64,000 nt of DNA from SZUA-430 sp964547645 (GTDB lineage Bacteria > Pseudomonadota > Alphaproteobacteria > Micropepsales > Micropepsaceae). Shown here piece by piece: positions 16,273 to 25,900 of this stretch. The stretch is taken from positions 62,001-126,000 of the forward strand of contig CAZJOM010000001.1 of the NCBI GenBank assembly GCA_964547645.1, read 5' to 3'. A program made the position numbers and the translations under genes. The notes below the pieces were generated by a model, which saw only the letters and a list, made by a program, of their open reading frames with translations, made no database searches and was not told the origin of the DNA. Numbering within the stretch: the first letter of the stretch is position 1; each line of letters begins with the position of its first letter.

Positions 16273-16890
16273 ATGCGGGCGGAGAATTTCGATTTCATTT
16301 CCAACCTCGACACGCTTTGGGCGGTGGGGTTGGGGGCGGTGCTGGCGACCGTTGGCGGATTTGTCGCGACGCAAGTGGAGCATCGCGTGGACGCCGGGCG
16401 CCGGCAGAAGCAAGCGGCTTTGTTCTTCGGCGAAGTGATGGCGCTACTGGGCGTCACCGTTTCGGCGGCCGAGCGCGCGCGGGGCGTTGGCGATCCTTAT
16501 GGGCCAGTGACGATGCGGCTGCTCCGGACGATCCGGCGAGAAATCGATGTCTATGACCGGAATCGAGAGCGGCTGTTCGAGCTGCGCGATCCGGCGCTGC
16601 GAGCGCGCATCCATACGACGCTCCTCCGCACGATCATGGGCGTCGAAGGGGCGCTTGAGTCCGCAGACGAGTGCAATGCGCTGGAAGCGGAGCTGAAGAT
16701 GAACCCGGAGATGAGCGCGCCACGGCGCGAGCATTTGCAGGCGCGTCTCACCGACCAGTGCCGGCGGCGGGACGGCGGATTCAACTTCCTGATCGAAGCT
16801 TCGCAACAGGGGGCTAAGGTGATTAAGGAACTGGAGCCCATCGCCAAGGTCGATTTTGAGGCCCTGATCAAGGCCACCCGCGATAGCTAG
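16273..16890 (+). CDS. Hypothetical membrane-anchored protein with coiled-coil-like tail
   Basis: 205 aa. One N-terminal transmembrane helix (about residues 14-33, LWAVGLGAVLATVGGFVATQ) is followed by a charged, helical domain rich in Arg and Glu (RLLRTIRREIDVYDRNRERL and similar) that may form a coiled coil. No family recognised. Supported as a gene by GC-rich third positions, an AGAGG motif upstream and the absence of a better ORF on either strand. It stands alone between the tRNA and the CFA cluster. Confidence 0.6.
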   Translation: MRAENFDFISNLDTLWAVGLGAVLATVGGFVATQVEHRVDAGRRQKQAALFFGEVMALLGVTVSAAERARGVGDPYGPVTMRLLRTIRREIDVYDRNRERLFELRDPALRARIHTTLLRTIMGVEGALESADECNALEAELKMNPEMSAPRREHLQARLTDQCRRRDGGFNFLIEASQQGAKVIKELEPIAKVDFEALIKATRDS

Positions 16891-16928
16891 GGCGATCCAG
16901 GCCCCTCCCGAATACGTATCTAAGACGG

Positions 16929-16934
16929 TATAAT
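16929..16934 (+). promoter_or_regulatory. Perfect TATAAT -10 upstream of CFA synthase
   Basis: TATAAT lies 28 nt before the ATG at 16962. The expected -35 position does not match TTGACA well, so an alternative sigma factor or activator may be involved. Confidence 0.4.
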
Positions 16935-16961
16935 GCGCGGGACTGGACAGAGGACTGACGG

Positions 16962-18131
16962 ATGGGACTTATCCCGAAATCAGTGCTGGAAAAGCAGTGG
17001 GTCAACACCATCGGCCGGATCGAGTTCGGCGAGCTGACGTTTGTCGCCCCGAACGGCGAGGTACACGTGGCAACCGGGCGGCAGCCCGGACCGAAGGCGC
17101 GCTTTGCGATCAAGGATTGGGATGTGATCGCGCGGGTGGTGGCGCGAGGCGACATCGGGCTCGGCGAAGACTATATCGCGGGGGCATGGCAGACCGACAG
17201 CATCGAAGCATTGTTCTCGCTCTTCCTCTTGAACCTCGATCATTTCGAAGGCTACGCGCACGGCAACATGTGGAGTCGCCTTGGCTTCGTGCTCTTGAAC
17301 ACGATGGTGCGACGGAACAACGAAGGCGGCAGCCGCAAGAACATCGAGGCGCACTACGACGTGGGCAACGACTTCTATTCGCTGTGGCTGGACGAGACGA
17401 TGACTTACTCATCAGCACTGTTTCGCGGCGCGGACAAATCGCTTGGCGATGCGCAACGGGCGAAGTACGAGCGCATCCTGGAGAAGTTCGCGAGCCCGCG
17501 GTCGCGCGTGCTCGAGGTCGGGTGCGGGTGGGGCGGGTTCGCCGAAGCTGCCGCCGGACGCGATCATCATGTCACCGGAATTACGATCTCGCCGGCCCAG
17601 CACGGTTTTGCCACCAAGCGGCTCGGCGCAAAGGCGGAGATCAAGCTCGAGGATTATCGCAAGACGCAGGGTCTCTACGACATGATCGTCTCGATCGAGA
17701 TGTTCGAGGCGGTGGGCGAGCGGTACTGGCCGGTCTACTTCCAAACCTTGGCGGAGCGCTTGAAACGCGGCGGGCGCGCGTTGGTGCAGACGATCACTGT
17801 GAAAGACGACGTGTTCGCCGGCTATCGCACCCGCAGTGACTTCATCCGGCACTATGTCTTTCCGGGCGGAATGCTTCCATCGCTGGCGCGGTTTAAGGAA
17901 GAGGCCGGGCGTGCAGGGTTGAAGGTGCTCGACGTGTTCTCGTTTGGACAAGACTATGCGCGCACGTTGCGCGCCTGGTCGGCGCGGCAAAGCGAGGCGG
18001 AGAAAAAAATTCGCGCTTTGGGACATGACGACCATTTCCTTCGGAACTGGCAGTTCTATCTGGGTATCTGTGCGGCGGCCTTTGCGGTCGGGCGCACGGA
18101 CGTTCACCAGGTGGAACTCGCTCATGCATAG
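16962..18131 (+). CDS. cfa: Cyclopropane-fatty-acyl-phospholipid synthase family methyltransferase
   Basis: 389 aa. S-adenosylmethionine-dependent enzyme of the family that transfers a methylene or methyl group to double bonds of membrane phospholipid acyl chains. The lipid-binding motif AHYDVGNDFYSLWLDETMTYSS is followed by the SAM-binding loop VLEVGCGWGG (about residues 183-192) and the C-terminal family signature (YRTRSDFIRHYVFPGGMLPS). GAGGA lies 7 nt before the ATG. It overlaps the CHI-like gene by 8 nt. In Rhodobacter sphaeroides, homologous clusters controlled by RpoE/ChrR modify vaccenate towards methylated or furan fatty acids after singlet-oxygen stress. That product, rather than a plain cyclopropane, is possible here. 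Confidence 0.9.
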   Translation: MGLIPKSVLEKQWVNTIGRIEFGELTFVAPNGEVHVATGRQPGPKARFAIKDWDVIARVVARGDIGLGEDYIAGAWQTDSIEALFSLFLLNLDHFEGYAHGNMWSRLGFVLLNTMVRRNNEGGSRKNIEAHYDVGNDFYSLWLDETMTYSSALFRGADKSLGDAQRAKYERILEKFASPRSRVLEVGCGWGGFAEAAAGRDHHVTGITISPAQHGFATKRLGAKAEIKLEDYRKTQGLYDMIVSIEMFEAVGERYWPVYFQTLAERLKRGGRALVQTITVKDDVFAGYRTRSDFIRHYVFPGGMLPSLARFKEEAGRAGLKVLDVFSFGQDYARTLRAWSARQSEAEKKIRALGHDDHFLRNWQFYLGICAAAFAVGRTDVHQVELAHA

Positions 18132-18648
18132 ACTCTTGGCTGCAGCTTTGATTGCGGTCACCGCGCTGACCGTGCCTGCATCGGCGAACACGCGGCCGCT
18201 GGAACTCGGCGGCACGATCAATGCAACGCAGCCCTACGGCAGCGGCAAGCTGACCTGGCTTGTGTTCACCGCCTATGACGCAACGCTATGGATGGACGCG
18301 CCGCAATGGTCGATGAACGTGCCGTTCGCGCTGACATTGCGCTACCGCATGGGCTTTGAGACGCAGGATCTGGTCGAGCGCACGATCGAGGAGATGGAGA
18401 AAGTCGCGCCGTCGAGCAATGCTCACCAACGCTTTGTGCCGGCGCTATCGAAGGCGTTTCCGGCGGTGAAGGATGGCGATCGGATTACGGCGCTGTTCGT
18501 GCCGGGCAAGCCTGTGCGCTTCTTCCATAACGGCGTGCAAACGGCTGACGTCGCTGATCCAGCATTCGCGGAACCGTTCTTCGGCATTTGGCTCTCCCCA
18601 CGCACCTCGGAGCCAAAGTTGCGGCAGGCACTGCTGAAGCTGCGCTGA
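18124..18648 (+). CDS. Chalcone isomerase-like (CHI-fold) exported protein
   Basis: 174 aa starting at ATG 18124, inside the end of the CFA gene. The signal peptide ends VPASA at about residue 22. The mature domain has the chalcone isomerase-like pattern (VFTAYDATLWMDAPQW, LTLRYRMGFETQDLVERTIE, ALSKAFPAVKDGDRITALFV, FFGIWLSPRTSEPKLRQALL) found in bacterial CHI-fold proteins that bind fatty acids. Its regular companionship with CFA synthase and an FAD oxidoreductase suggests a role in handling modified acyl chains, by inference. Its TGA and the TCA of the convergent gene together form TGATCA (18646-18651). Confidence 0.8.
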   Translation: MHRLLAAALIAVTALTVPASANTRPLELGGTINATQPYGSGKLTWLVFTAYDATLWMDAPQWSMNVPFALTLRYRMGFETQDLVERTIEEMEKVAPSSNAHQRFVPALSKAFPAVKDGDRITALFVPGKPVRFFHNGVQTADVADPAFAEPFFGIWLSPRTSEPKLRQALLKLR

Positions 18649-19950
18649 TCAACCGGCGGCGGCGCTCCAGGTGGCGGCATCGTCCACCTCGGATGGCAGC
18701 CACGGAGCACGAGCGCCCAGGCGCTCGGCCACCGCCATGGCGCTGATCAGGCCATCCTCGTGGAACCCGTGGCGCATATAGGCGCCGCAAAACCATGTAT
18801 TGCGCGTTCCCTGCATCGCCGTGATGCGGGATTGCGCTTCGACCGCAGCCGCGTCGAAAATCGGATGATGGAACGTGGTGCTGTCGAAGATGTCGGCCTC
18901 TGCGACTGGCGCCGCGGGGTTCAGTGTCACGAACAATGGGTATCGCTGATCTATGGTCTGCAGCCGGTTCATCCAGTAGGTCAGCGTGACGTCCGGGTCA
19001 TCGCCCTGCCCGCTCGCGTGATAGTTCCACGACGCCCAGACGCGACGGCGCTTGGGCATGAAGCGCGGGTCCTTGTGCAAGATCGCGCGATTCTCTTGAT
19101 AGCGGATGGCGCCAAGCGCGCTGCGTTCGGCGTCGCTGGCATCGGCAAGAAGGCTCAACGATTGGTCGGTGTGGCAGGCCAAGACCACGTGATCGTACGT
19201 TGCGGTTTCGCCGGTTTGATCGGTGATGCGGATGCGGCCGTTCTGGCGCTCAACGCGCGCCGCGGCGCAGGCGACGCGCGGGCGGTTGCGCAACGCCGCC
19301 GAGAGCTTCTGCACGTACTGCTGCGAGCCGCCGTCGACGGTGAGCCATTGCGGCTGCCCGTCAACCGTCAAGAGGCTGTGATTGTGGAAGAACGTTGCGA
19401 ACAGCCGGGCCGGGAACTGCAGCATCTGTTGCGGCGGACAACTCCATATCGCGCCTGCCATCGGCAGCAGATAGTAGCGCTTGAAGTCTTCGCTGAGTCC
19501 CATGCGGTCCACGAGTTCGCCGAGCGAGATCGTGGGCGCGCTTTCGGCGCGGCGCATCACCTCGCCGTTGAAGCGCATGACCTCGCGGATGATGTTCAGG
19601 AACCATGGGCGGAGCAGATTGCGGCGTTGGCCCAAGATCGTGTTCAGGTTCTGCGCACCCCACTCCAGCCAACCCTCGCGCATCGTGAATGCGTAAGTCA
19701 TGTCGCTGTTCTTCACCTTGACGCCGAGGCGGGCGAAGAGCGCGGTCAGGTTCGGGTAGTTGCGCTCGTTGAACACGATGAACCCGGTGTCGACCGGGAT
19801 GATCCGATCGCCGTGCCTGACCGTAATGGTACGACTGTGGCCGCCCAACCGCGGCTCTTTTTCGTAGAGGGTGACGTGGTGCTTGGCCTGAAGCAGATAG
19901 GCGGCGGAAAGCCCCGCAATGCCGCTGCCGATGATCGCGATGTTGCTCAT
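18649..19950 (-). CDS. FAD-dependent oxidoreductase (amine oxidase-like)
   Basis: 433 aa. N-terminal dinucleotide-binding fold IAIIGSGIAGLSAAYLL (residues 4-20), then LYEKEPRLGGHSRT and the substrate half with VDTGFIVFNERNYPNL. This is the amine-oxidase/protoporphyrinogen-oxidase-like group regularly encoded next to CFA synthase and DUF1365 proteins in proteobacteria. The likely substrate is a membrane-lipid acyl chain or related product, but it is not established. It converges with the CHI-like gene without spacing and diverges from the transporter gene (47 nt). Confidence 0.85.
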   Translation of the reverse strand: MSNIAIIGSGIAGLSAAYLLQAKHHVTLYEKEPRLGGHSRTITVRHGDRIIPVDTGFIVFNERNYPNLTALFARLGVKVKNSDMTYAFTMREGWLEWGAQNLNTILGQRRNLLRPWFLNIIREVMRFNGEVMRRAESAPTISLGELVDRMGLSEDFKRYYLLPMAGAIWSCPPQQMLQFPARLFATFFHNHSLLTVDGQPQWLTVDGGSQQYVQKLSAALRNRPRVACAAARVERQNGRIRITDQTGETATYDHVVLACHTDQSLSLLADASDAERSALGAIRYQENRAILHKDPRFMPKRRRVWASWNYHASGQGDDPDVTLTYWMNRLQTIDQRYPLFVTLNPAAPVAEADIFDSTTFHHPIFDAAAVEAQSRITAMQGTRNTWFCGAYMRHGFHEDGLISAMAVAERLGARAPWLPSEVDDAATWSAAAG

Positions 19951-19997
19951 GTTCGGTTTACGGACGGGCGGCGCCCCCGGATCACCGTGGGGTTCCG

Positions 19998-21335
19998 ATG
20001 ACCCGCGTCCCCGCGGGCATTTTGGCGGCTTATGGCGCGCCGGCGGTTGCCCTCGCCATGCTACTGCTGCCGCCTTATGTGTTCTTGCCCGCGTTCTATA
20101 CGCAGACGCTGGGACTGCCGCTGGACCTTATCGGATACATCATCGTCCTGGCTCGGGTGTTCGACGCGTTTACCGACCCGATCATTGGGTTCTTGAGCGA
20201 TCGCACAGGCGGACGGTTTGGACGGCGCAAGCCATGGATCCTGCTCGGGCTCCCGATCGTAGCGGTGTCGGTGATCGTCTTGTTTGTCCCCCCGCAAGCA
20301 GTGACGCTCGCTCATTTTGCGATCGGACTATTCGGCCTGACGCTCGGGTGGACGATGATGATCCTGCCTTACAACGCTTGGGGTGCGGAGCTGTCGGGCG
20401 ACTATCACGAACGAACGCGGATTGCGGGCGTTCGCGAAGGTGTAGGCCTCTTCGGTACCTTGATTGCGGCGTCGACCCCAACGGTACTAACGGCGATGGG
20501 TTACGCAGACCCGCGCGTTCACATGATGGCGCTGGGGGTCGTCGCAATCGTGCTGTTGCTGCCGACCGTGGCGTGGGCGCTGGCGCGAGTGCCGGAGCCG
20601 CCGCCACTAACCAGCGCACGGGTCAGTTTTCGCGACGGACTCAAAGCCATTGCAGCCAACGCACCGTTCCGCCGATTGATCGGCGCTTATCTGATCAACG
20701 CGTTGGCAAACGGATTGCCGGCGACGTTGTTTCTTCTCTTCGTCGCGCACGTGATCGGCGCGGCGGATGCATATGGACCGCTATTGCTCGCCTACTTCCT
20801 GGCCGGGCTTATCGCGATCCCCATTTGGCTTTGGCTGGCGCGGCGCATCGGCAAGCACCGCGCGTGGGTAATCGCGATGGTGCTCGCTTGCGCCGCGTTC
20901 GCGTTGACGCCGTTCGTCGTCGGCGAAGGTGACATCGTCGCGTTTCTGATCATCTCCATCGTGTCGGGCATCGGCGTTGGAGCGGACTTGGTCTTGCCGA
21001 CCGCTATTCAAGCCGATGTCGTCGACGCAGACACGCGAGCCTCGGGCGAGCAGCGGACAGGCTTGTTCTTTGCATTGTGGGGGATCGCTACAAAGTTGGC
21101 GTTTGCGCTTGCCGCTGTCTCATTTCCGATCCTCCACGCGTTTGGCTTCGACGCGAGCGCCCTGACAGCCGACGGCAAGACCGCAAATGGGCCACAGGCG
21201 CTCTTCGCCTTGACGATGCTCTATGCGGCCGCACCAATCGCGATCAAGTTGGTGGCGATGGCAATGATGTGGAACTTCCCGCTCGACGCCAAACGGCAGC
21301 GAGCCATTCGGGACGATATCGAAGCGGCGCGTTGA
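19998..21335 (+). CDS. MFS transporter of the GPH (sodium:galactoside symporter-like) family
   Basis: 445 aa, about 12 hydrophobic helices. The motif DPIIGFLSDRTGGRFGRRKPW (about residues 59-78) is the signature of the GPH/MFS_2 family. Such transporters are often part of the CFA/UFA lipid cluster, as in the R. sphaeroides singlet-oxygen regulon, where their substrate is unknown; export or flipping of a lipid component is conceivable. GGGG precedes the ATG. Downstream it converges with a GNAT gene after 3 nt. Confidence 0.88.
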   Translation: MTRVPAGILAAYGAPAVALAMLLLPPYVFLPAFYTQTLGLPLDLIGYIIVLARVFDAFTDPIIGFLSDRTGGRFGRRKPWILLGLPIVAVSVIVLFVPPQAVTLAHFAIGLFGLTLGWTMMILPYNAWGAELSGDYHERTRIAGVREGVGLFGTLIAASTPTVLTAMGYADPRVHMMALGVVAIVLLLPTVAWALARVPEPPPLTSARVSFRDGLKAIAANAPFRRLIGAYLINALANGLPATLFLLFVAHVIGAADAYGPLLLAYFLAGLIAIPIWLWLARRIGKHRAWVIAMVLACAAFALTPFVVGEGDIVAFLIISIVSGIGVGADLVLPTAIQADVVDADTRASGEQRTGLFFALWGIATKLAFALAAVSFPILHAFGFDASALTADGKTANGPQALFALTMLYAAAPIAIKLVAMAMMWNFPLDAKRQRAIRDDIEAAR

Positions 21336-21338
21336 ACT

Positions 21339-21788
21339 TCACGCGCCCCACTCGCAGTGCCAAGTCCTGAGGCCCGACAGAGGATTGACACCGGCGGCTG
21401 TCCGGCGAAAGCCTTCGCGTTCGTAAAATCTTAAGGCGCGCGGGTTGTCCTGATTGACGTCCAGATGAAGCCGTCGCGCCGCGCGCTTGGCCTCGGCGAG
21501 AAGCGTCATGGCAGCGCCTTCGCCCCAGTAGGCCGGTGCGACGGCCAGTTGGTCGATGTGGCCGGTCGCCTCGTCGAGGGTGATGAAGCCCGCCATGTCG
21601 CCGTTGCGCACGTCAAACGCGCAGGTGACGCGAACGCCGCGTGCGTGCAGCGCGCATAGATGGTCGACAAACCAAGCACGCCGCGCCTCGAAGTCGATCG
21701 CGGGCATGGCTTTGGTCCAGGCCGCTAACCAGAGGTCGGTCAGTTCGGGCAGATGTGCGGCGACATAGCCGACAAGTCGATAACGCAA
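21339..21788 (-). CDS. GNAT family N-acetyltransferase
   Basis: 149 aa. Acetyl-CoA-binding motif A region is GHIDQLAVAPAYWGEGAAMTLL followed by LHLDVNQDNPRALRFYEREG, the standard GNAT core and C-terminal strand. The substrate cannot be predicted. The start is TTG 21788, the only initiation codon that keeps the first strand; it lies 2 nt after the stop of the upstream gene, so translational coupling would explain the weak start. Confidence 0.8.
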   Translation of the reverse strand: MRYRLVGYVAAHLPELTDLWLAAWTKAMPAIDFEARRAWFVDHLCALHARGVRVTCAFDVRNGDMAGFITLDEATGHIDQLAVAPAYWGEGAAMTLLAEAKRAARRLHLDVNQDNPRALRFYEREGFRRTAAGVNPLSGLRTWHCEWGA

Positions 21789-21790
21789 AC

Positions 21791-22819
21791 CTACTGCGCC
21801 GCCATACGGCCGCGGGGATCGGGCTGCGGTGCGGGCGCAGCGTCGTCGAACTCGCCGCGGCGAGGGCCGTCGGCGTAGTCTTCGCGTCGAATGAGGTCGG
21901 GTTCTTCGCTTGGCTGTTCGTCAACCGGTACGGCTGCCGCAGACGCTTCGTTTGCCGCTTGCTCGGCCGCGGCTTGCTGGGCGGCGGAGATGTCGGCACG
22001 GTGCTGGCGGAGGAACGGCGCGATCTCTTTTAGTTCGTCATAGAGACCGAAGGTGAGCCGTTTGGCGCGGCCGATCAGCTGCGCATAGTCGTAAGAGGTG
22101 ATGCGAACGTTGCGATGCCTGCCCTCAATGCGCGGATTACCTTCTTGTTCGTCGACTGAACCACCGATCACATAGACATCGACCGGATCGCGTTCGCGCA
22201 CGGTGCCCGCGCGGATCAGTTCGCGTACGTTCGTCCAGGCTTCCATCTGCTGCTCGCCACCGATCGTGGCGCGGGCGTTCTTCATCTCGACGACAAGCGT
22301 TGGCTGGCCGTCCTTGTGGCCGCTATTCAACGCGGTATCGATCACAGGCTTCGCAACCGCGCCGTAGCGATCGATTGAGACTTCGCCATCGCGCACGACA
22401 TATTCCGGCTCGAAGACCCATAGCGCGCGCTCAAGCATCGCCTTTTGGTCTTCATTGAGGTGAGAGTGCGGATCGGCCCAAATCATTTCCATCTCGGCGA
22501 TCGCTTCGAGGCGTGCCTTGAGATGACTGAGCGCGGCCAGCGCTCCATCGCCACCCCACTCCGCCAGGAGTTGTTGGACGGCCTGCGCTTGCGGGTTTTG
22601 AGCCGGTTGCGGCCGTGCGGCCGCCTTAGGGTCCTTGTTCTCGCTGGCGGACTCCTCGCGCTTGGAGGCCAGGGCCATCTTCAGCCCACGGTTGTGCTGT
22701 CCGGCGCGTTCAATGTGCCGCAGAACGGACGCACGCCGGTTCTGCTCGTTCCACATGTACGCTATGGCGACTGCAAATGGCGCAGCTACGCCCAAAACAA
22801 AGAGAAACAGCGATCCCAT
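21791..22819 (-). CDS. Membrane-anchored protein with a nuclease-like (PD-(D/E)XK-type) core
   Basis: 342 aa from ATG 22819; a longer TTG start at 22900 is possible but adds no hydrophobic or conserved sequence. One N-terminal helix (residues 3-22) anchors a charged linker and an acidic, Gln/Ala-rich region. Around residues 130-215, LWVFEPEY, Asp161 and TLVVEMK (Glu178, Lys180), followed by EQQMEAW and later SYDYAQLIGRAKRL, resemble the core of Shedu/DUF4263-type nucleases (D...ExK, then a helix and a D-L-I-xRA element). This assignment is by eye. The C-terminal 70 residues are low-complexity Ala/Pro/Asp. It sits alone between an autotransporter and a GNAT gene. Confidence 0.6.
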   Translation of the reverse strand: MGSLFLFVLGVAAPFAVAIAYMWNEQNRRASVLRHIERAGQHNRGLKMALASKREESASENKDPKAAARPQPAQNPQAQAVQQLLAEWGGDGALAALSHLKARLEAIAEMEMIWADPHSHLNEDQKAMLERALWVFEPEYVVRDGEVSIDRYGAVAKPVIDTALNSGHKDGQPTLVVEMKNARATIGGEQQMEAWTNVRELIRAGTVRERDPVDVYVIGGSVDEQEGNPRIEGRHRNVRITSYDYAQLIGRAKRLTFGLYDELKEIAPFLRQHRADISAAQQAAAEQAANEASAAAVPVDEQPSEEPDLIRREDYADGPRRGEFDDAAPAPQPDPRGRMAAQ

Positions 22820-22948
22820 GCCTGGGCCCCCACTCGCCGACGCGAAACAATATCCCCCAACGCGTGTACTGTACAGCAGGTTAACGCCAGGTGGTAGCAA
22901 CCACCAGTTGTTACCTTACCGGAGAGGCTCAATGCCGGATTTTGGAGA

Positions 22949-22975
22949 TTCCCCGCCGCGCTGCGCGACGGGGAA
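22949..22975 (-). terminator. Stem-loop downstream of the autotransporter
   Basis: TTCCCCG and CGGGGAA arms with an inner CGCG/CGCG pairing and one mismatch, starting 7 nt after the autotransporter stop (minus strand). No U-run. Confidence 0.5.
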
Positions 22976-22982
22976 CGCGTTC

Positions 22983-25900
22983 TTACCAGCGGGTCCGGAA
23001 ACCGGCCGAGAGCGTGTGGCTGGTCACGTCGTTATTCAGGCCGGCGTCGTAGTCGAAGAACACCGTCGAGGCGTCGGTAATTGGCGCGGTGAGGCCGGCG
23101 CCAAGGATCAACGAGTCGCGCGAGAACTCTTCGCCGTTCACCAGCACCGGATTGAATCCGCCGCCCTGTACGTCCGCGAAGTGGGACGAGTGGTCGTCCA
23201 GGAACTCGTGTGACCAGATGAGCCGACCTTCCGGCACGATCTTGCGGCCCGACTGCATCGTAAACGGATGCGCGAAGCGCGCGCCGATCATGCTCTTGAG
23301 CGAGTCCAGGTCGGCTTTAAGGATGTCGAGCAATGTGCCAACGCCAGTCTCGCTATAGGCGTCGGTTTCAAGATGCGAGTAGCTCAACGCAATGACCGGC
23401 TGCAAGCGCCAGCCATTTTCGGTCTCGAAGATCTTGCCACCTTCGACATAGGCCGAGATCGTGTCGCCGTCGTACTTGCCCTTCGCCGTCGTAGCCACGG
23501 AGAAGCGGTTGACGTCGAAGTTGTGCCAAATGTAGCTGACGTTCGCGTTCACGAAGAGGCGCGTATCGCCGTAGGACCCGTAGGCACCAATTTCGAAACT
23601 GTCGACGTCGGCATTGTCTTGGACGTTTTTGAACTCGACATCGGTCGACGTCCACTGCGCCGCGACACCCGCAAGGAGTAGCGGCGAGAAGACATGATCG
23701 ACGCCGGCGATGGCGCCGCCGAGCGAGAAGTCGCTGCCGGGGATAGTCCCCTGCCCGTTCGTATCGCCCCACACCCCAACAGCGCGGCCCCACACCGCCG
23801 TCTCGCCAACGCGGCGCACGCCCGTGCGCAGCCAAGCGAAGGGATCTTCGCCGGGTGACGCATCGGTCATCACCTGGGTCGCACCGGGGGAGTCGTTCGC
23901 TGCAAAGCGGTTGAAGCAGGACCCGCCGCCCAGCGCCGCCAAGCCGCAGCCACCGGAGCCGATGCCGTTCGCGCGGTCTGCGATATTAGAGTCGAACGGA
24001 TCTAGCGTGCCGACCACGTTCGCAACCGTTGCTGATTGGCCGATCGAGGTACGATTGACGCGTAGGTCGACCGTGTTGTCATCGATGAGCGAGTTCAACT
24101 CGTAGAGCGAATTGTTCGCGATCAACGCAGTCGCGGTGAAGTCGCCGAAGATCGCCCCCGCGTTCGGCGCAATAATGACGTCGTTGTACTGAACTTCGGT
24201 GAGACCCGGGTTCGCACTTGCAAAGGCCGGGTCGAGCCAGCCGGCAATGATGCCGTTAAGCGAGACCGTGCCGCCAGTGCCTATGATCAACTGGCCGTAG
24301 TCGTTTGGCCCTGCCACCTGCGTTCCGGTCAAGCTTCCAAAGCCGCTACCACCCGGTGCACCCAGATAGAACATCAGCGTGCCACCGGCGGCTTGCGTGT
24401 AGCTGTCGTCGACGTTGAGCGTCGTCGACTTATCGATGAAAAGCGTACCACCGTTGTTGACGGCGACAGCGTCGACATTGTTGAAGCTGTAGCCGCTGCC
24501 GGGCGTTCCAATGGTGTCGGTGCCCATGATGGCGGTCCCACCGTTGGCCACGGTGAAGGTCGAGAAGTTCTGGGCCTTACCGCCGAAGAAGTAGTGATCG
24601 CCGGTCACCATGATTGTGTCGTTGTTCACACCACCGACACCAACGCCGTTTAGGTCGCCATTGATGCTGCCGTCGCCGCCGACGTACCGGTAAATGCCGG
24701 TCGTCCCGGAGAACAGTACATCGCCCTCGATGTCGCCGTTGTTCTCAAAAATTGTCGGGTTCGGCGCGGTTCCATTCGCGATATCGAGGAAGACTGCCTG
24801 CCCCCCCAGTAACGACGTGATGGTTCCGTTGTTCGTGACTTGGCCGTTGAGCGTTCCAATCTGGACGTCCAACGCGTTCGAGGACGCAGACAGAATGACG
24901 TTGTTGACGACGTTGCCGGTCATGGTTCCGGCGATTACTTGGAGGCCGGTGTCGGTGCTAAAGCCCTCGATGGTGCCGTTATTCGTGATGTTGCCAATGA
25001 TGCTCCCAAACGAGATCGAAACCCCCGTCGCGCTGCCGGAGATCGTGCCCTCGTTCGTAAAGTTGCCGACGAACGATGATTTGCCGAAAAAGAAGTCGTC
25101 GGTCGAGACGCCCAGCGATACGCCGACATTGCCGGTGATTGTGCCGTTGTTGACGAACGATCCTTCAAAGTCGGGAACCGAAACGACCGCGCCGTAGCTA
25201 CCGCCGTTGATCGTGCTGTTGTTGGTAATCGTTCCGTCGAACGAACCGGTCGCAGCAAAGCACGGACCCGAACCACACTCGCCGCCGAACAGAACGTTCC
25301 CCTGAACGACGAGACCTTTGCTACCGCCTTCGATGTGACCGTCGTTCGTGATGTCGCCGGTAAAGCTCCCGAATTCGCCGCCGATCGCAACATATACGCC
25401 GGGGCCTTCGCCGCCGTCGATTGTGCCGGTATTGACGATGTTTCCGTTGAACGAAACCGTGCGCTCGTTGAAGCCGTCGAAGTTGGTTGCGCCAACGAGC
25501 AAGCCATAGTTGTTGCCGGTGATCGAGCCGTCATTCGTGACGTTCCCGGTCCAGGAGTTCGGTGCGATGACGACACCCGTGCCACCTCCCGAAATCGAGC
25601 CGGGTGGAACGTGATTGATTGGGTCCGACGACGTGTTGCTGAAGTTAGCGTGCGCGGCATCACCCAGGATGACAACGCCCTGGCTTGGACCGCTTATCGA
25701 GTTGTAGTTCGTGACGTTCGTTCCCGTCTCGCCTCCAAGCGTATCAGCTTTCAAAAAGAGGCCCGCACCGAACTCACCGCCGCCACTGATCGTGCCGTAG
25801 TTAGTGACGTCGCCGGCAAAAGTACCAACGTCAAAGCGCGCACCAGTGCCGCTGGCGCCGTGAATGTTTCCGGCATTGTAGAGGCCGCCGCCGTAGGCGT

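Noticed and set aside
16893..16925. RpoE-type promoter (GATCC ... TAAGA) before the CFA synthase
   Set aside because: The spacer is 22 nt, too long for the R. sphaeroides consensus of about 18.
18760..20001. 413-aa ORF on the plus strand
   Set aside because: Shadow of the FAD oxidoreductase, which has a clear Rossmann motif on the minus strand.
19919..20932. 337-aa ORF on the plus strand
   Set aside because: Other frame of the transporter gene; Arg/Gly-rich without hydrophobic helices.
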